64,000 nucleotides of DNA from Variovorax sp. EL159 (lineage in GTDB: Bacteria; Pseudomonadota; Gammaproteobacteria; Burkholderiales; Burkholderiaceae_C), in assembly GCF_900100965.1 (NCBI RefSeq), contig NZ_FMUJ01000002.1, forward strand, positions 307,869 through 371,868, read 5' to 3'. Position 1 is the first letter of the stretch; each line of letters begins with the position of its first letter. The notes under the pieces are model-generated. The model worked only from the letters and a program-made list of their open reading frames with translations. It made no database searches and had not been told where the DNA came from. The translations under genes and the position numbers were made by a program. This document shows positions 1 to 10,286 of the stretch, piece after piece.

Positions 1-2
1 CC

Positions 3-239
3 GACGGCGGCAAGAAGATGGCGGCCGAATACCAGATGGAATACCTCGGCGCGCTGCCGCTGGACATCAAGATCCGCCTGCAGGCCGACAGCGGCGCGCC
101 CACGGTGGTGTCCGACCCCGACGGTGAGGTGGCCGCTCTCTACAAGGACGTGGCCCGCCGCGTGGCCGTGGGCATTGCCGAGAAGGCCAAGGACTTCTCG
201 TCCAAGTTCCCGACCATCTCGATCAGCAAGAACACCTGA
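3..239 (+). CDS. apbC: Iron-sulfur cluster carrier ApbC/Mrp, C-terminal part
   Basis: The reading frame is open from the left edge and ends at TGA 237-239, so only about the last 78 residues are present. The text YLGALPLDIKIRLQADSG followed by PTVVSDPDGEVA matches the C-terminal end of the Mrp/ApbC family of P-loop ATPases. These proteins bind and transfer [4Fe-4S] clusters in the cytosol. The P-loop and the CxxC motif lie outside the window. The LysR gene starts 10 bases downstream on the same strand. The family call rests on the conserved tail only. Confidence 0.8.
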   Translation, partial: DGGKKMAAEYQMEYLGALPLDIKIRLQADSGAPTVVSDPDGEVAALYKDVARRVAVGIAEKAKDFSSKFPTISISKNT

Positions 240-249
240 GCCCCGGCCC

Positions 250-1209
250 ATGAACCTGCTCGCCTCGATGCGCTACCTGGTGGCGCTGAACGAGCACAAG
301 CACTTCGGCCGCGCGGCGCAGGCCTGCCACATCACGCAGCCGGCCTTGTCGAATGCGCTGCGCGCGCTCGAGGCCGAGTTCGGCGTGGTGATCGTCAAGC
401 GGGCACGGGTCTACGTCGGCCTCACGCACGAAGGCGAGCGCGTGCTGGCCACGGCGCAGCGCATGCTGCGCGACAACGAGGTCCTGCTGCAGGAGCTGCA
501 CAGCGAAGCAAACGACCCGCACGGGCGCTTGCGCATGGCGGCCGTGCCCACGGCCATTCCCATGCTGTCGCGCTTCGCCGCCATGCTGCAGCAGCGGCAC
601 CCGGGCATCGTGCCGGCCGTGCTGTCGATGAGTTCGCAGGAGCTGGAGACGGGACTCGAAAGCCTCTCCGTCGACCTCGCGCTTGGCTACACTGAGCGCA
701 TGCACCTGCCCGGCATCAAGCTCACGGCATGGCCGCAGAGCATCGAGCATTACTTCCTGCTGCGCCGCGCGAAGAAGGCCTCGGCCGACCAACTGCGCAT
801 CGGCAAGCCCATCGCCTGGGCCGATGCGGGCAAGCTGCCGCTGTGCCTGCTCACGCCCGACATGCACAACCGCGCCATCGTCGACCAGGCCTTGCGCGAG
901 GCTGGCGTGCCGGTGGCGCCAGCCATCGAAACCAACTCCGTGCTCACGCTGGCGCTGGCGGTGAGCGCGGGCACCGTCAGCAGCGTGCTGCCGGGTGGCA
1001 TGGTCGCGGCCGTGCGCAGCCACCGCGAACTCGAAGCGCTGCCACTGGTGGCGCCCGAAGTGCGCACACCGATCGGCTTCATGACGCAGGCCGGCGTGCG
1101 GCCTTCACGCGCACTCGACGCCGCGCTGGCCTTCCTGCAGACGCCCGAATGGCAGGCCCAGGTGCGGCAACACAGCGGCACGCTGGACGAGGCCCGGGCA
1201 CCCGGCTAG
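250..1209 (+). CDS. LysR-family transcriptional regulator
   Basis: The 319-residue length is normal for the family. Residues 1-60 form the winged helix-turn-helix (HFGRAAQACHITQPALSNALRALE), and the remainder is the periplasmic-binding-protein-like effector domain. The ATG at 250 starts exactly at the DNA-binding domain; an upstream extension in the same frame would overlap apbC. It is the first regulator before the molybdenum/formate genes and may control them, but nothing in the sequence proves a target. Its TAG stop overlaps the stop of the convergent lipoprotein gene by four bases. Confidence 0.85.
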   Translation: MNLLASMRYLVALNEHKHFGRAAQACHITQPALSNALRALEAEFGVVIVKRARVYVGLTHEGERVLATAQRMLRDNEVLLQELHSEANDPHGRLRMAAVPTAIPMLSRFAAMLQQRHPGIVPAVLSMSSQELETGLESLSVDLALGYTERMHLPGIKLTAWPQSIEHYFLLRRAKKASADQLRIGKPIAWADAGKLPLCLLTPDMHNRAIVDQALREAGVPVAPAIETNSVLTLALAVSAGTVSSVLPGGMVAAVRSHRELEALPLVAPEVRTPIGFMTQAGVRPSRALDAALAFLQTPEWQAQVRQHSGTLDEARAPG

Positions 1210-1787
1210 CGGCCGGACGAAGGCTGCGCCGCGAACACTTCGATCGCGGCCAGCCTTGCCACCGAACGGCCTGGCTTCACGTCGCCGGCCATCACCAGCC
1301 GGGCCATGCCGTTGCGGCCCAGCGGCGCGCCGTTCAAGCTGTAGGCGACCAGCGCCGTGCGGTTGCCGGATTCGGGTGCGATCTCTGCAAGCGAGACCAC
1401 CGCGCGGTAGCCGTCGCTGCCGATCAGCACCACGTACATCGAGAGCAAGGGATTGCGCACGCCGGTGTCCGGCTTGAGGCCGACCGTGCCGTCGTTCAGC
1501 AAGGTCCAGAGGCTCACGCCGGTGTAGCTGTTGGCGCCGACCATCTGCGTGGTGGCGGGCAGGGCCTGGAGTGCCGCGAGGTCGAAGGTGGCGCGCTTGG
1601 CGACGGCGCCCGACACCGTGAAGCGCGGCGAGCCGCCTTCGTTGGCGGTAGCGGTGGTTGCCGTTGGGGCCGTCGCGGTGGCCATCGGGGCGGTGCCCGC
1701 ACAGCCAGCAAGCACAGCCAGCATCGCGGAGGTTGCAGCAGCGCGGCACAGCCAGCGCGAGGGCAGGAAATGGCTTCGGTCTTTCAC
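1206..1787 (-). CDS. Lipoprotein with molybdopterin-oxidoreductase-like domain
   Basis: This 193-residue protein starts at GTG 1787, placed five bases after a GAGGAG ribosome site. Residues 1-29 are a lipoprotein signal with lipobox L26-A-G-C29, so it should be anchored in the envelope facing the periplasm. The mature part has features of the cofactor-binding fold of sulfite-oxidase-type enzymes (FTVSGAVAKRATFDLAALQALP, SYTGVSLWTLL, VLIGSDGYRAVVSLAEI). It is far shorter than a catalytic enzyme and shows no obvious molybdenum-ligating cysteine. A binding or accessory role beside the mod genes is an inference. Confidence 0.65.
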   Translation of the reverse strand: MKDRSHFLPSRWLCRAAATSAMLAVLAGCAGTAPMATATAPTATTATANEGGSPRFTVSGAVAKRATFDLAALQALPATTQMVGANSYTGVSLWTLLNDGTVGLKPDTGVRNPLLSMYVVLIGSDGYRAVVSLAEIAPESGNRTALVAYSLNGAPLGRNGMARLVMAGDVKPGRSVARLAAIEVFAAQPSSGR

Positions 1788-1899
1788 ATGGACTCCTCGT
1801 TTCCCCGGAGCGGGTGCGTCGTATTCATTCTTGCATGACGCTCGCGGCCGGTTGCGGGCGGACAATGGCGTCCCGCATTGGTTTACGCTTCGCGCCACC

Positions 1900-2247
1900 A
1901 TGAAATCCAAAGTCCAGTTCCGCCTGCGCGTCTATCGGGACGACACCATTGCCATCGGCCCCGGCAAGATCGCCGTGCTCGAAGCCGTGGCCGAGACCGG
2001 TTCGATTTCCGCGGCGGCCCGGCTGCTGGGCATGTCGTACCGGCGGGCCTGGATGCTGATCGACGAAATGAACCAGTCGCTGGCCTCGCCCGCGGTGAAC
2101 ACGGCGGCCGGCGGCTCGCGCGGCGGCGGCACGGCGCTCACGCCGGTGGGTGAAGACATCGTCAAGCACTACCGCGCGATCGAGAACGCGGCGCGGCTGG
2201 CCACGGCGGCCGACATCCGCGCGCTCACGCGGCTGCTGGCGCCATGA
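1900..2247 (+). CDS. ModE-like DNA-binding protein, single HTH domain
   Basis: The 115 residues contain only the N-terminal winged-helix part of ModE (GKIAVLEAVAETGSISAAARLLGMSYRRAWMLIDEMN, about residues 23-60). Full-length ModE of E. coli has about 262 residues and two C-terminal Mop domains that bind molybdate; both are absent here. A glycine-rich stretch (AAGGSRGGG) sits in the wing region. The gene overlaps trmO by ATGA and precedes modBAC, so it is probably the local molybdenum-responsive regulator. How it would sense molybdate is not visible. Confidence 0.75.
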   Translation: MKSKVQFRLRVYRDDTIAIGPGKIAVLEAVAETGSISAAARLLGMSYRRAWMLIDEMNQSLASPAVNTAAGGSRGGGTALTPVGEDIVKHYRAIENAARLATAADIRALTRLLAP

Positions 2248-2741
2248 GCGGCGAGGCAACCGCCAGCGTCGTGTGCCGCCCGGTCGGCATCGTGCGCAGC
2301 CGCTTCACCGAAGCCACCGGCATGCCGATCCAGACCGCCGGCGCGCCTGAAGAAACGGGCCGGCTCGAAGTGTTCGCCGAGTTCGCGCCGGGCCTGCGCG
2401 ACATCGAGGGCTTCGACTACCTGATCCTCGTCACCCATCTGCACCGGTGTGCGCACGAGCGGCTGGAGGTGGTGCCCTTCCTGGACAACGCATCGCGCGG
2501 CGTCTTTGCCACGCGGGCGCCCGCGCGGCCGAATCGGCTGGGCCTGTCGATCGTGAAGCTCACGGCCGTGGACGGCACGACGCTGCATTTCAGCGGCAAC
2601 GACATGATGGACGGCACGCCCGTGCTCGACATCAAGCCCTACGTGCCGCGCTTCGACGTGCGCGAGACCGAACGCGTGGGCTGGTTCGGCGCCAGGCTCG
2701 ATCAGCTGCCGGGCATCCGCTCCGACGACAGGATGGGTTGA
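2244..2741 (+). CDS. trmO: TrmO/TsaA-like tRNA m6t6A37 methyltransferase
   Basis: This 165-residue protein shows the TsaA/YaeB/TrmO family landmarks: an N-terminal PVGIVRSRF segment, ARPNRLGLS, and VLDIKPYVPRFD near the C-terminus. Known family members transfer a methyl group from S-adenosylmethionine to N6-threonylcarbamoyladenosine 37 of tRNA. It is translationally coupled to the ModE-like gene (ATGA at 2244-2247), an unexpected partner. E. coli TrmO is longer (about 235 residues), so this is the short, core-only form. Its 3' end overlaps the convergent nitroreductase gene by 40 bases. Confidence 0.75.
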   Translation: MSGEATASVVCRPVGIVRSRFTEATGMPIQTAGAPEETGRLEVFAEFAPGLRDIEGFDYLILVTHLHRCAHERLEVVPFLDNASRGVFATRAPARPNRLGLSIVKLTAVDGTTLHFSGNDMMDGTPVLDIKPYVPRFDVRETERVGWFGARLDQLPGIRSDDRMG

Positions 2742-3373
2742 TCGGCCGAATCGACCGGGTCGGCCGATGAGGTGGGCAGCGCCTCGCCCTGCCAGCACGA
2801 CCACACGCTTTGCGACAGCGTTTCGCGCGCCTGCGGCGGCGCCTCCCGGATGGTGCCGACGCTCATGAACCCCGCCAGGTATTCGCCGGGCAGCACGCCC
2901 ACCTGCCGCGCCAGCGTCTCGTCGTAGCAGCGTTCGCCGCTCAGCACGATGGCGCCGTAGCCCAACTGGTGCGCCGCGCTCAGGATATTGCCCAACGCCG
3001 CGCCGGCACTCAGCCACTGCTCGCGTGCCGGCACCTTGCTGCGCTCGCGCGGCGACACCACGAAGCCCAGCAGCAGGGGTGGTCGCGTGGCATGCTCGCG
3101 CGCCCGCTTCAGATCGGTGGGGCTGGCGAGCGGGTCGCGCCGCAGCTTTTCCTGCTCGAAGCACCATGCCAGCGCCTCGCGGTTCTGCGGACGGAACTCG
3201 ATCACGCGCCAAGGGTGTAGGCCGCCGTGGTCGGGTGCGCGCAGGCCGGCCTGGAGGATGGCGTCGAGTTCGTCAGGATGCGGGCCGGGCTGCTGCAGCC
3301 GCCGCGGCGACACCGAGCGCCGCGTCAGCAGGACTTCAAGGATGCGTTCCGCACCCGTCATGTGCCGCCACAT
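2702..3373 (-). CDS. Nitroreductase family protein, YdjA-like
   Basis: The product has 223 residues. It has the FMN-binding RRSVS box near the N-terminus and the YdjA-type sequence AILQAGLRAPDHGGLHPWRVIEF, followed by SAGAALGNILSAAHQLGYGAIVLSG. Such enzymes bind FMN and reduce nitro or quinone compounds with NAD(P)H; the natural substrate here is unknown. The ATG at 3373 lies five bases after the stop of the upstream small gene, with AGGGAG inside that gene's end as ribosome site. A second ATG at 3361 is possible. Confidence 0.8.
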   Translation of the reverse strand: MWRHMTGAERILEVLLTRRSVSPRRLQQPGPHPDELDAILQAGLRAPDHGGLHPWRVIEFRPQNREALAWCFEQEKLRRDPLASPTDLKRAREHATRPPLLLGFVVSPRERSKVPAREQWLSAGAALGNILSAAHQLGYGAIVLSGERCYDETLARQVGVLPGEYLAGFMSVGTIREAPPQARETLSQSVWSCWQGEALPTSSADPVDSADQPILSSERMPGS

Positions 3374-3378
3374 GCGCG

Positions 3379-3660
3379 TCACTGCTCCCTGTGGTCGACC
3401 CACACCGCCCGGCGGCGCAGGACTTCCCCGATGTCGTTGGCGTCGGCCTGTGCGACGAAGAAAGACTGGCTTTCGCCGCCGGGGCCGGTGATGGAAAGAA
3501 CGAAGCCGTTGGCATCCATGGCCTGCTCGATGCGCCACTCCTGCACCTGCGTCGCGTGGCGAAGCTCCGGCCTGCCGGAGATCGAGCGAACAACGGTGTC
3601 GTGGGCTAAGGGGCGCATGGGGTTGGCGAACGCTGTATCCCTCAGTATATGAAGACTCAT
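3379..3660 (-). CDS. Small conserved-looking hypothetical protein
   Basis: This 93-residue soluble protein (start ATG at 3660, alternative at 3672) belongs to no family I recognise. The text RHATQVQEWRIEQAMDANGFVLSI and GGESQSFFVAQADANDIGEVL has normal protein composition. The pattern suggests a small alpha/beta fold. It sits five bases upstream of the nitroreductase gene and is probably co-transcribed with it. It is transcribed divergently from modB across a 61-base gap. Confidence 0.55.
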   Translation of the reverse strand: MSLHILRDTAFANPMRPLAHDTVVRSISGRPELRHATQVQEWRIEQAMDANGFVLSITGPGGESQSFFVAQADANDIGEVLRRRAVWVDHREQ

Positions 3661-3676
3661 CGGTTTGCGCATCCCC

Positions 3677-3696
3677 GTGAGAACCTTAGGGCTCAC
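3677..3696. promoter_or_regulatory. Inverted repeat upstream of modB
   Basis: GTGAG and CTCAC are separated by ten bases (AACCTTAGGG), between the divergent small hypothetical gene and modB. The spacing fits a dimeric regulator site. It does not match the E. coli ModE box. Operator function for the ModE-like protein is speculative. Confidence 0.3.
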
Positions 3697-3721
3697 CGTG
3701 TAACAATCCCGCCGTATTTTC

Positions 3722-4405
3722 ATGAACACGACGCAATCGCTCATCGCCTCGACGGACTGGTTTCCGCTGGCCCTGTCGCTCAAGGTCGCCGCCGTCGCGA
3801 CCCTGCTGGCGCTGGTCGTGGGCGTGGCGCTCGGCTGGGTGTTCGCGCGCAAGCGCTTCTTCGGGCACAGCGTGCTGGAGGCCATCTTCATGCTGCCGCT
3901 GGTGCTGCCGCCCACGGTGATCGGCTACGCCATCCTGGTGGCGGCCGGCCGGCGCAGCCCGCTGGGCGCGTGGCTGCGCGAGCACCTCGACTACACCATC
4001 ATCTTCAGCTGGCATGGCGCGGTGGTGGCCTCGGCCGTGGTGGCGTTGCCGCTGGTGCTCAAGTCGGCCAGCGCGGCTTTCGCGGGCGTCGACCGTTCGC
4101 TCGAAGCGGCGGCCAGCACGCTGCGCCAATCGCCGTTCTCGGTGTTCCTGCGCGTCACGCTGCCGCTGGCGTGGCCGGGCATCCTGGCCGGCACGCTGCT
4201 GGCCTTTGCGCGGGCCATGGGCGAGTTCGGTGCCTCGCTGATGGTGGCCGGCTCGATCCCCAAGCAGACCCAGACGCTCTCGATGGCCATCTACGACGCG
4301 GTGCAGGCCGGGCATGACGACCTCGCGCTGCTGCTGGTGATCGTGACCTCGGTGCTGTCGATCACCGTGCTGGTGCTGTCGAACCGCTTCTTCTCGCTTC
4401 GCTGA
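3722..4405 (+). CDS. modB: Molybdate ABC transporter permease ModB
   Basis: This 227-residue inner-membrane protein has about five hydrophobic segments and the permease loop that docks on the ATPase (EAAASTLRQSPFSVFLRVTL, about residues 122-141). Typical ModB text (FMLPLVLPPTVIGY, GEFGASLMVAGSIP, TQTLSMAIYD) makes the molybdate assignment firm. It lies first in the order modB-modA-modC, unlike the common modA-modB-modC order. The ATG at 3722 begins right at the first conserved region. Confidence 0.92.
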   Translation: MNTTQSLIASTDWFPLALSLKVAAVATLLALVVGVALGWVFARKRFFGHSVLEAIFMLPLVLPPTVIGYAILVAAGRRSPLGAWLREHLDYTIIFSWHGAVVASAVVALPLVLKSASAAFAGVDRSLEAAASTLRQSPFSVFLRVTLPLAWPGILAGTLLAFARAMGEFGASLMVAGSIPKQTQTLSMAIYDAVQAGHDDLALLLVIVTSVLSITVLVLSNRFFSLR

Positions 4406-4442
4406 TTTCGTGCTTCATCATTCATTCTTATAAGGAGTTGCC

Positions 4443-5192
4443 ATGCGTCCGTTCCGTCTCTTGTCCCTCGTCGTTGCCCTTGCACTGCCGCTGGCCGCCG
4501 CCGCGCAGCAGATCACCGTGTCGGCCGCCGCCAGCCTGACCGACGCGTTCAAGGAGATCGGGCCGAAGTTCGAGGCCGCCAAGTCGGGCGCCACGGTGCG
4601 CTTCAACTTCGCCGCCTCGGGCGTGCTGCTGCAGCAGATCGGGCAGGGCGCGCCCGTCGACGTGTTCGCCAGCGCCGACCAGGAGACCATGAACCGCGGC
4701 GTCGAGCAGAAGGCGATCGACGCCGCCACGCGCAAGGACTTCGTGACCAACAGCCTCGTGCTCATCGAGCCCACCAAAGACGCTGTCGGCGTGAAGACCC
4801 TGCAAGACCTGACCGGCGCCGGCGTGAAGAAGATCGCCGTCGGCAAGACCGCCACCGTGCCGGTCGGCCGCTACACCAAGCAGGTGCTCGACGGCGCCAA
4901 CCTCTGGACCGTGCTCGAGCCCAAGTTCGTGCAGGCCGACAGCGTGCGCCAGGTGCTCGACTACGTGAGCCGTGGCGAGGTCGAGGCCGGCTTCGTCTAC
5001 CGCACCGACGCGGCCGTGGCCGGCGACAAGGTCAAGATCGCCTTCACCCCCACCGGCCACACGCCCGTGACGTACCCGATCGCCGTCGTGGCCGAGAGCA
5101 AGCAGAAGGCGCTGGCCGGCGACTTCATCGCCTTCCTCTCGACGCCCGCCGCGCAGGAAGTGCTCACGCGCTACGGCTTCGGCAAGCCATGA
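4443..5192 (+). CDS. modA: Molybdate-binding periplasmic protein ModA
   Basis: This 249-residue protein has a signal peptide (about residues 1-22, ending in AAAAQQ) and the ModA start of the mature chain, ITVSAAASLTDAFKEIGPKF. Further conserved stretches are FNFAASGVLLQQI, GAPVDVFASADQETM and GYPIAVV-like text near the end. It captures molybdate in the periplasm and delivers it to ModBC. AAGGAG lies six bases before the ATG. It overlaps modC by four bases. Confidence 0.93.
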   Translation: MRPFRLLSLVVALALPLAAAAQQITVSAAASLTDAFKEIGPKFEAAKSGATVRFNFAASGVLLQQIGQGAPVDVFASADQETMNRGVEQKAIDAATRKDFVTNSLVLIEPTKDAVGVKTLQDLTGAGVKKIAVGKTATVPVGRYTKQVLDGANLWTVLEPKFVQADSVRQVLDYVSRGEVEAGFVYRTDAAVAGDKVKIAFTPTGHTPVTYPIAVVAESKQKALAGDFIAFLSTPAAQEVLTRYGFGKP

Positions 5193-5977
5193 TCGACGTC
5201 AATCTGAAACTGACGGTGAAGGACGGAGCCCGGCGCTTCGACCTGGCCGTGCGCTTTCAGACCGACGTTCCGTTTGCCGCGCTCTACGGCCCCTCGGGCG
5301 CGGGCAAGTCGCTGACCCTGCAGGCCATTGCCGGCCTGCTGCATCCTTCGGCCGGCCACGTGCGGCTGGACGGCCGCACGCTGTACGACTCGGCCCAGCG
5401 TATCGACGTGCCCGCGCCGGCGCGCCGCATCGGCTACCTGTTCCAGAACTACGCGCTGTTTCCGCATCTCACGGTGCGCGAGAACGTGGCCTTCGGACTG
5501 ACCGCATGGCACCGCCTCAGCTTGCCGGCCAAGGACGCCGAGCGCGTGCAGGCCCTGCTCGAAAGCTTCGGCCTTGCCGCGCTGGCCGACAGCCGGCCGC
5601 AAAAACTGTCGGGCGGGCAGCAGCAGCGCGTGGCCCTGGCGCGCGCACTGGCCTGCGAGCCGCAGGTGCTGCTGCTCGACGAGCCTTTCGCTGCCCTGAA
5701 CCCCATGCTGCGCAGCGAACTGCGCAACGAACTGGCGCAGGTGCGCAAGCAGTGGGGCATTCCGGTCTTGATGATCACGCACGACATCGAGGACGTGCTC
5801 GCCCTGGCCGACGTGGCCTTCGTCTACAAGGACGGCCAGGTGGTGCGCGAGATCGACCTGCACAACGCGCAAAGCCGCGACTTCGCCCTGCGTGATATCG
5901 CCGGTGTGCCGGAGGTCGAAGACACGCCGCTGCGCAGCAAGCTGCGTGGGCTGTTGATGCAGGACGCGCGCAGCTGA
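5189..5977 (+). CDS. modC: Molybdate ABC transporter ATPase ModC, short form
   Basis: The 262 residues carry Walker A GPSGAGKS (34-41), the Q-loop (YLFQNYALFPHLTVREN), the signature LSGGQQQR, Walker B VLLLDEPFAALNP and the switch histidine in MITHDIEDV. E. coli ModC has about 352 residues with a C-terminal Mop domain that binds molybdate; here the chain ends soon after the ATPase core and that domain is missing. The start ATG overlaps the modA stop (ATGA). It energises molybdate uptake from the cytosolic face. Confidence 0.9.
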   Translation: MIDVNLKLTVKDGARRFDLAVRFQTDVPFAALYGPSGAGKSLTLQAIAGLLHPSAGHVRLDGRTLYDSAQRIDVPAPARRIGYLFQNYALFPHLTVRENVAFGLTAWHRLSLPAKDAERVQALLESFGLAALADSRPQKLSGGQQQRVALARALACEPQVLLLDEPFAALNPMLRSELRNELAQVRKQWGIPVLMITHDIEDVLALADVAFVYKDGQVVREIDLHNAQSRDFALRDIAGVPEVEDTPLRSKLRGLLMQDARS

Positions 5978-5986
5978 CAGACGATT

Positions 5987-6008
5987 TTGTATCGCATAAG
6001 CGATACAA
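5987..6008. promoter_or_regulatory. Palindromic operator of the toxin-antitoxin operon
   Basis: TTGTATCGC and GCGATACAA form perfect nine-base arms around ATAA. The right arm ends seven bases before the antitoxin ATG. Antitoxins of ParE/RelE modules usually bind such palindromes to repress their own operon; that role here is inferred from position and symmetry. Confidence 0.6.
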
Positions 6009-6015
6009 TTTGGCA

Positions 6016-6303
6016 ATGAAAACCGCCACCATCCCCTCCGTGCGCGTCGAGCCCGAGTTTCGGGATGAAGTCGAACAGGTGCTCGGTGAGGGCGAATCCT
6101 TGTCTCAATTCGTCGAGGCCGCGGTACGCGCCTGCGTTCTGCAGCGAAAAAGCCAAGCCGAATTTGTGGCACGCGGCATGGCGTCGCTGGCCGATGCGCG
6201 CCGCAGTGGTGAGTATGTCGATGCAGGCGAAGTGATGCATCGTCTCAAGAGCAAACTCGAATCGGCGAAGAAGCGGCAGAACGCAAACGCAGCGCGCCGG
6301 TGA
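6016..6303 (+). CDS. Antitoxin of a ParE-type toxin-antitoxin module (YlcI/YnfO-like)
   Basis: This 95-residue protein begins ATIPSVRVEPEFRDEVEQVL, a ribbon-helix-helix-like N-terminus, followed by FVEAAVRACVLQRKSQAEF. The charged C-terminal half is the expected toxin-wrapping segment. The ATG at 6016 is preferred over an in-frame TTG at 6010, which would lie against the operator palindrome. The gene overlaps the toxin by four bases (GTGA). It neutralises the toxin and probably represses the pair. Confidence 0.75.
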   Translation: MKTATIPSVRVEPEFRDEVEQVLGEGESLSQFVEAAVRACVLQRKSQAEFVARGMASLADARRSGEYVDAGEVMHRLKSKLESAKKRQNANAARR

Positions 6304-6614
6304 GCTACACCGTCCGGTTCACCCAACAGGCGGCGGAAGACTTGGAGCGGCTGTACGACTTCGTCCTCGAGAGGGAACTCGCAAGAGGCGGAGATCTGGA
6401 ACTGGCCTCGCGAGCCCTCGATGCGATCGAACACGGCATCGCCACACTCGGCTTTTCTCCGTTCACCTGTCGCAAGGCAGGCGACAGCCCGTTCATCCGT
6501 GAGCTCGTGATTCCGTTCGGCGGCAGCGGCTACGTCGCGTTGTTCGAAATCGAGGCGAACGATTCGATCGTCGTGGCCGCTGTCAGGCATCAACGGGAAG
6601 ACGACTACCACTGA
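6300..6614 (+). CDS. RelE/ParE-family toxin
   Basis: The 104 residues begin at GTG 6300 with the family text SYTVRFTQQAAEDLERLYDF and contain RELVIPFGGSGYVALFEI and VVAAVRHQREDDYH at the end, both typical of ParE/RelE toxins. Members either poison gyrase or cleave mRNA on the ribosome; the sequence alone does not say which. The gene is intact, in contrast to the broken toxin at 30580-30913. Confidence 0.82.
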   Translation: MSYTVRFTQQAAEDLERLYDFVLERELARGGDLELASRALDAIEHGIATLGFSPFTCRKAGDSPFIRELVIPFGGSGYVALFEIEANDSIVVAAVRHQREDDYH

Positions 6615-6719
6615 GCGATGAAGGTCCATCGGGTGGTGGGCGCGGTCATTTCCGTTTTGAATCGCTGCATATCCCGATTCAATTTGACGCCCGGCCCCCT
6701 GCGGGCCAACACTGCCGCC

Positions 6720-9064
<2,345 letters not shown>

Positions 9065-9068
<4 letters not shown>

Positions 9069-9355
9069 CCGCAGGCGCCTTCGACGCCGACTCCTTTTCC
9101 ATCGCCATCCTGCGCGCGCTCGCCGAGGCGCCGGGCGACGGCGGCATGTCGCTGCCGCGCCTGGGCAAGCGGCTCGGGCAGGGCGCCAGCGTGGTGATGC
9201 GTCAGCTCACGCTGATGGGCGATGCCGCCATCGGCGGCGTGCGTGGCCCCGGCTGGGTGCGCGTGGTGCAGCTCGACGACCGCTGGGTCGCGCACCTCAC
9301 CGACGCCGGGCGCGCGTGGATCGAGGCTTTGCCGGCTGACGAAAACCCCGGCTGA
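9065..9355 (+). CDS. Small winged-helix protein coupled to the FdhF/YdeP gene
   Basis: The 96 residues include a helix-turn-helix-like stretch (MSLPRLGKRLGQGASVVMRQLTLMG), then WVRVVQLDDRWVAHLTDAGRAW, resembling the wing and closing helix of a winged-helix fold. The ATG overlaps the stop of the molybdoenzyme gene (ATGA), and fdhD follows after seven bases. A regulatory role is plausible; an accessory role to the enzyme is also possible. Confidence 0.65.
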
Positions 9356-9362
9356 GTAGAGA

Positions 9363-10286
9363 ATGGCCGAGGCCATGCAAGACACCCCTGAATCCGACGA
9401 CACCCTGCCGCCGCTTTCGCGGCACGCCGTGCATGTGTTCGGCGAGCGCGGCATCGCGCCCGAAGGCGTGGTTCGCGACGACACGCTGGCGGCTGAGGTG
9501 CCCGTGGCGCTGGTCTTCAACGGTGTCTCGCACGCGGTGATGATGGCCACGCCGCAAGACCTCGATGCCTTCGCGCTCGGCTTTGCATTGAGCGAAGGCA
9601 TCCTCGACACCGCCGCCGATTGCCGCGGCATCGACGTGCGAACGGTCGATGCCCTCGACGCGGGCCTGCCCGAAGGCATGCCGGGTATCGAGGTGCAGCT
9701 CGAAGTTTCCACGCGCAGCTTCGAGCGCCTGAAAGACCGCCGGCGCAGCCTTGCGGGCCGCACCGGGTGCGGCGTGTGCGGCGTCGAAAGCTTCGCGGGG
9801 CTGGACCTTGCGCCGCAGCGCGTGCCGCCGCGCGAGTGGATCGAACGCATCGACCTGCCCACCGTGCTGCGCGCCTTCGCCGCCATGCCGCCGCGCCAGA
9901 CCCTCAACGCCGAAGCCGGTGCGATCCACGCCGCCGCATGGGCCACGGTGGACGGCGAACTCACCGACCTGATGGAAGACGTGGGCCGCCACAACGCGCT
10001 CGACAAGCTGCTCGGCAAGCTCGCGCAGGCGGGGCGCCTCGCGGAGCCGGGCTTCGTGCTGATGTCCAGCCGCGGCAGCCATGAACTCGTGCGCAAGTGC
10101 GCGCGCCTGGGTATTGCGGCGATGGCGACCATCTCCGCGCCGACCTCGATGGGCGTGCGCATGGCCGAGCTGAGCGGCCTGCGCTTCTGGGGGCTGTGCC
10201 GCGCGCCGCGCGGCGTGCTCTATGCCGACGGGCTCTCGCGCCCGTCGAGCGCCAGCACCGCATCGGCCACCGCCTCGATGCCCTGA
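9363..10286 (+). CDS. fdhD: Formate dehydrogenase sulfurtransferase FdhD
   Basis: This 307-residue protein contains the diagnostic GRTGCGVCGVESF loop with the CxxC pair (Cys at about 136 and 139) and the C-terminal text DVGRHNALDKLLG and SSRGSHELVRKCARLGI. FdhD moves sulfur from IscS to the molybdenum cofactor, a step required for active formate dehydrogenase. It should serve FdnG and possibly the YdeP-like enzyme. Its last 67 bases overlap the convergent selU gene, so the final 20 residues (rich in Ser/Ala) are unusually constrained. Confidence 0.93.
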   Translation: MAEAMQDTPESDDTLPPLSRHAVHVFGERGIAPEGVVRDDTLAAEVPVALVFNGVSHAVMMATPQDLDAFALGFALSEGILDTAADCRGIDVRTVDALDAGLPEGMPGIEVQLEVSTRSFERLKDRRRSLAGRTGCGVCGVESFAGLDLAPQRVPPREWIERIDLPTVLRAFAAMPPRQTLNAEAGAIHAAAWATVDGELTDLMEDVGRHNALDKLLGKLAQAGRLAEPGFVLMSSRGSHELVRKCARLGIAAMATISAPTSMGVRMAELSGLRFWGLCRAPRGVLYADGLSRPSSASTASATASMP

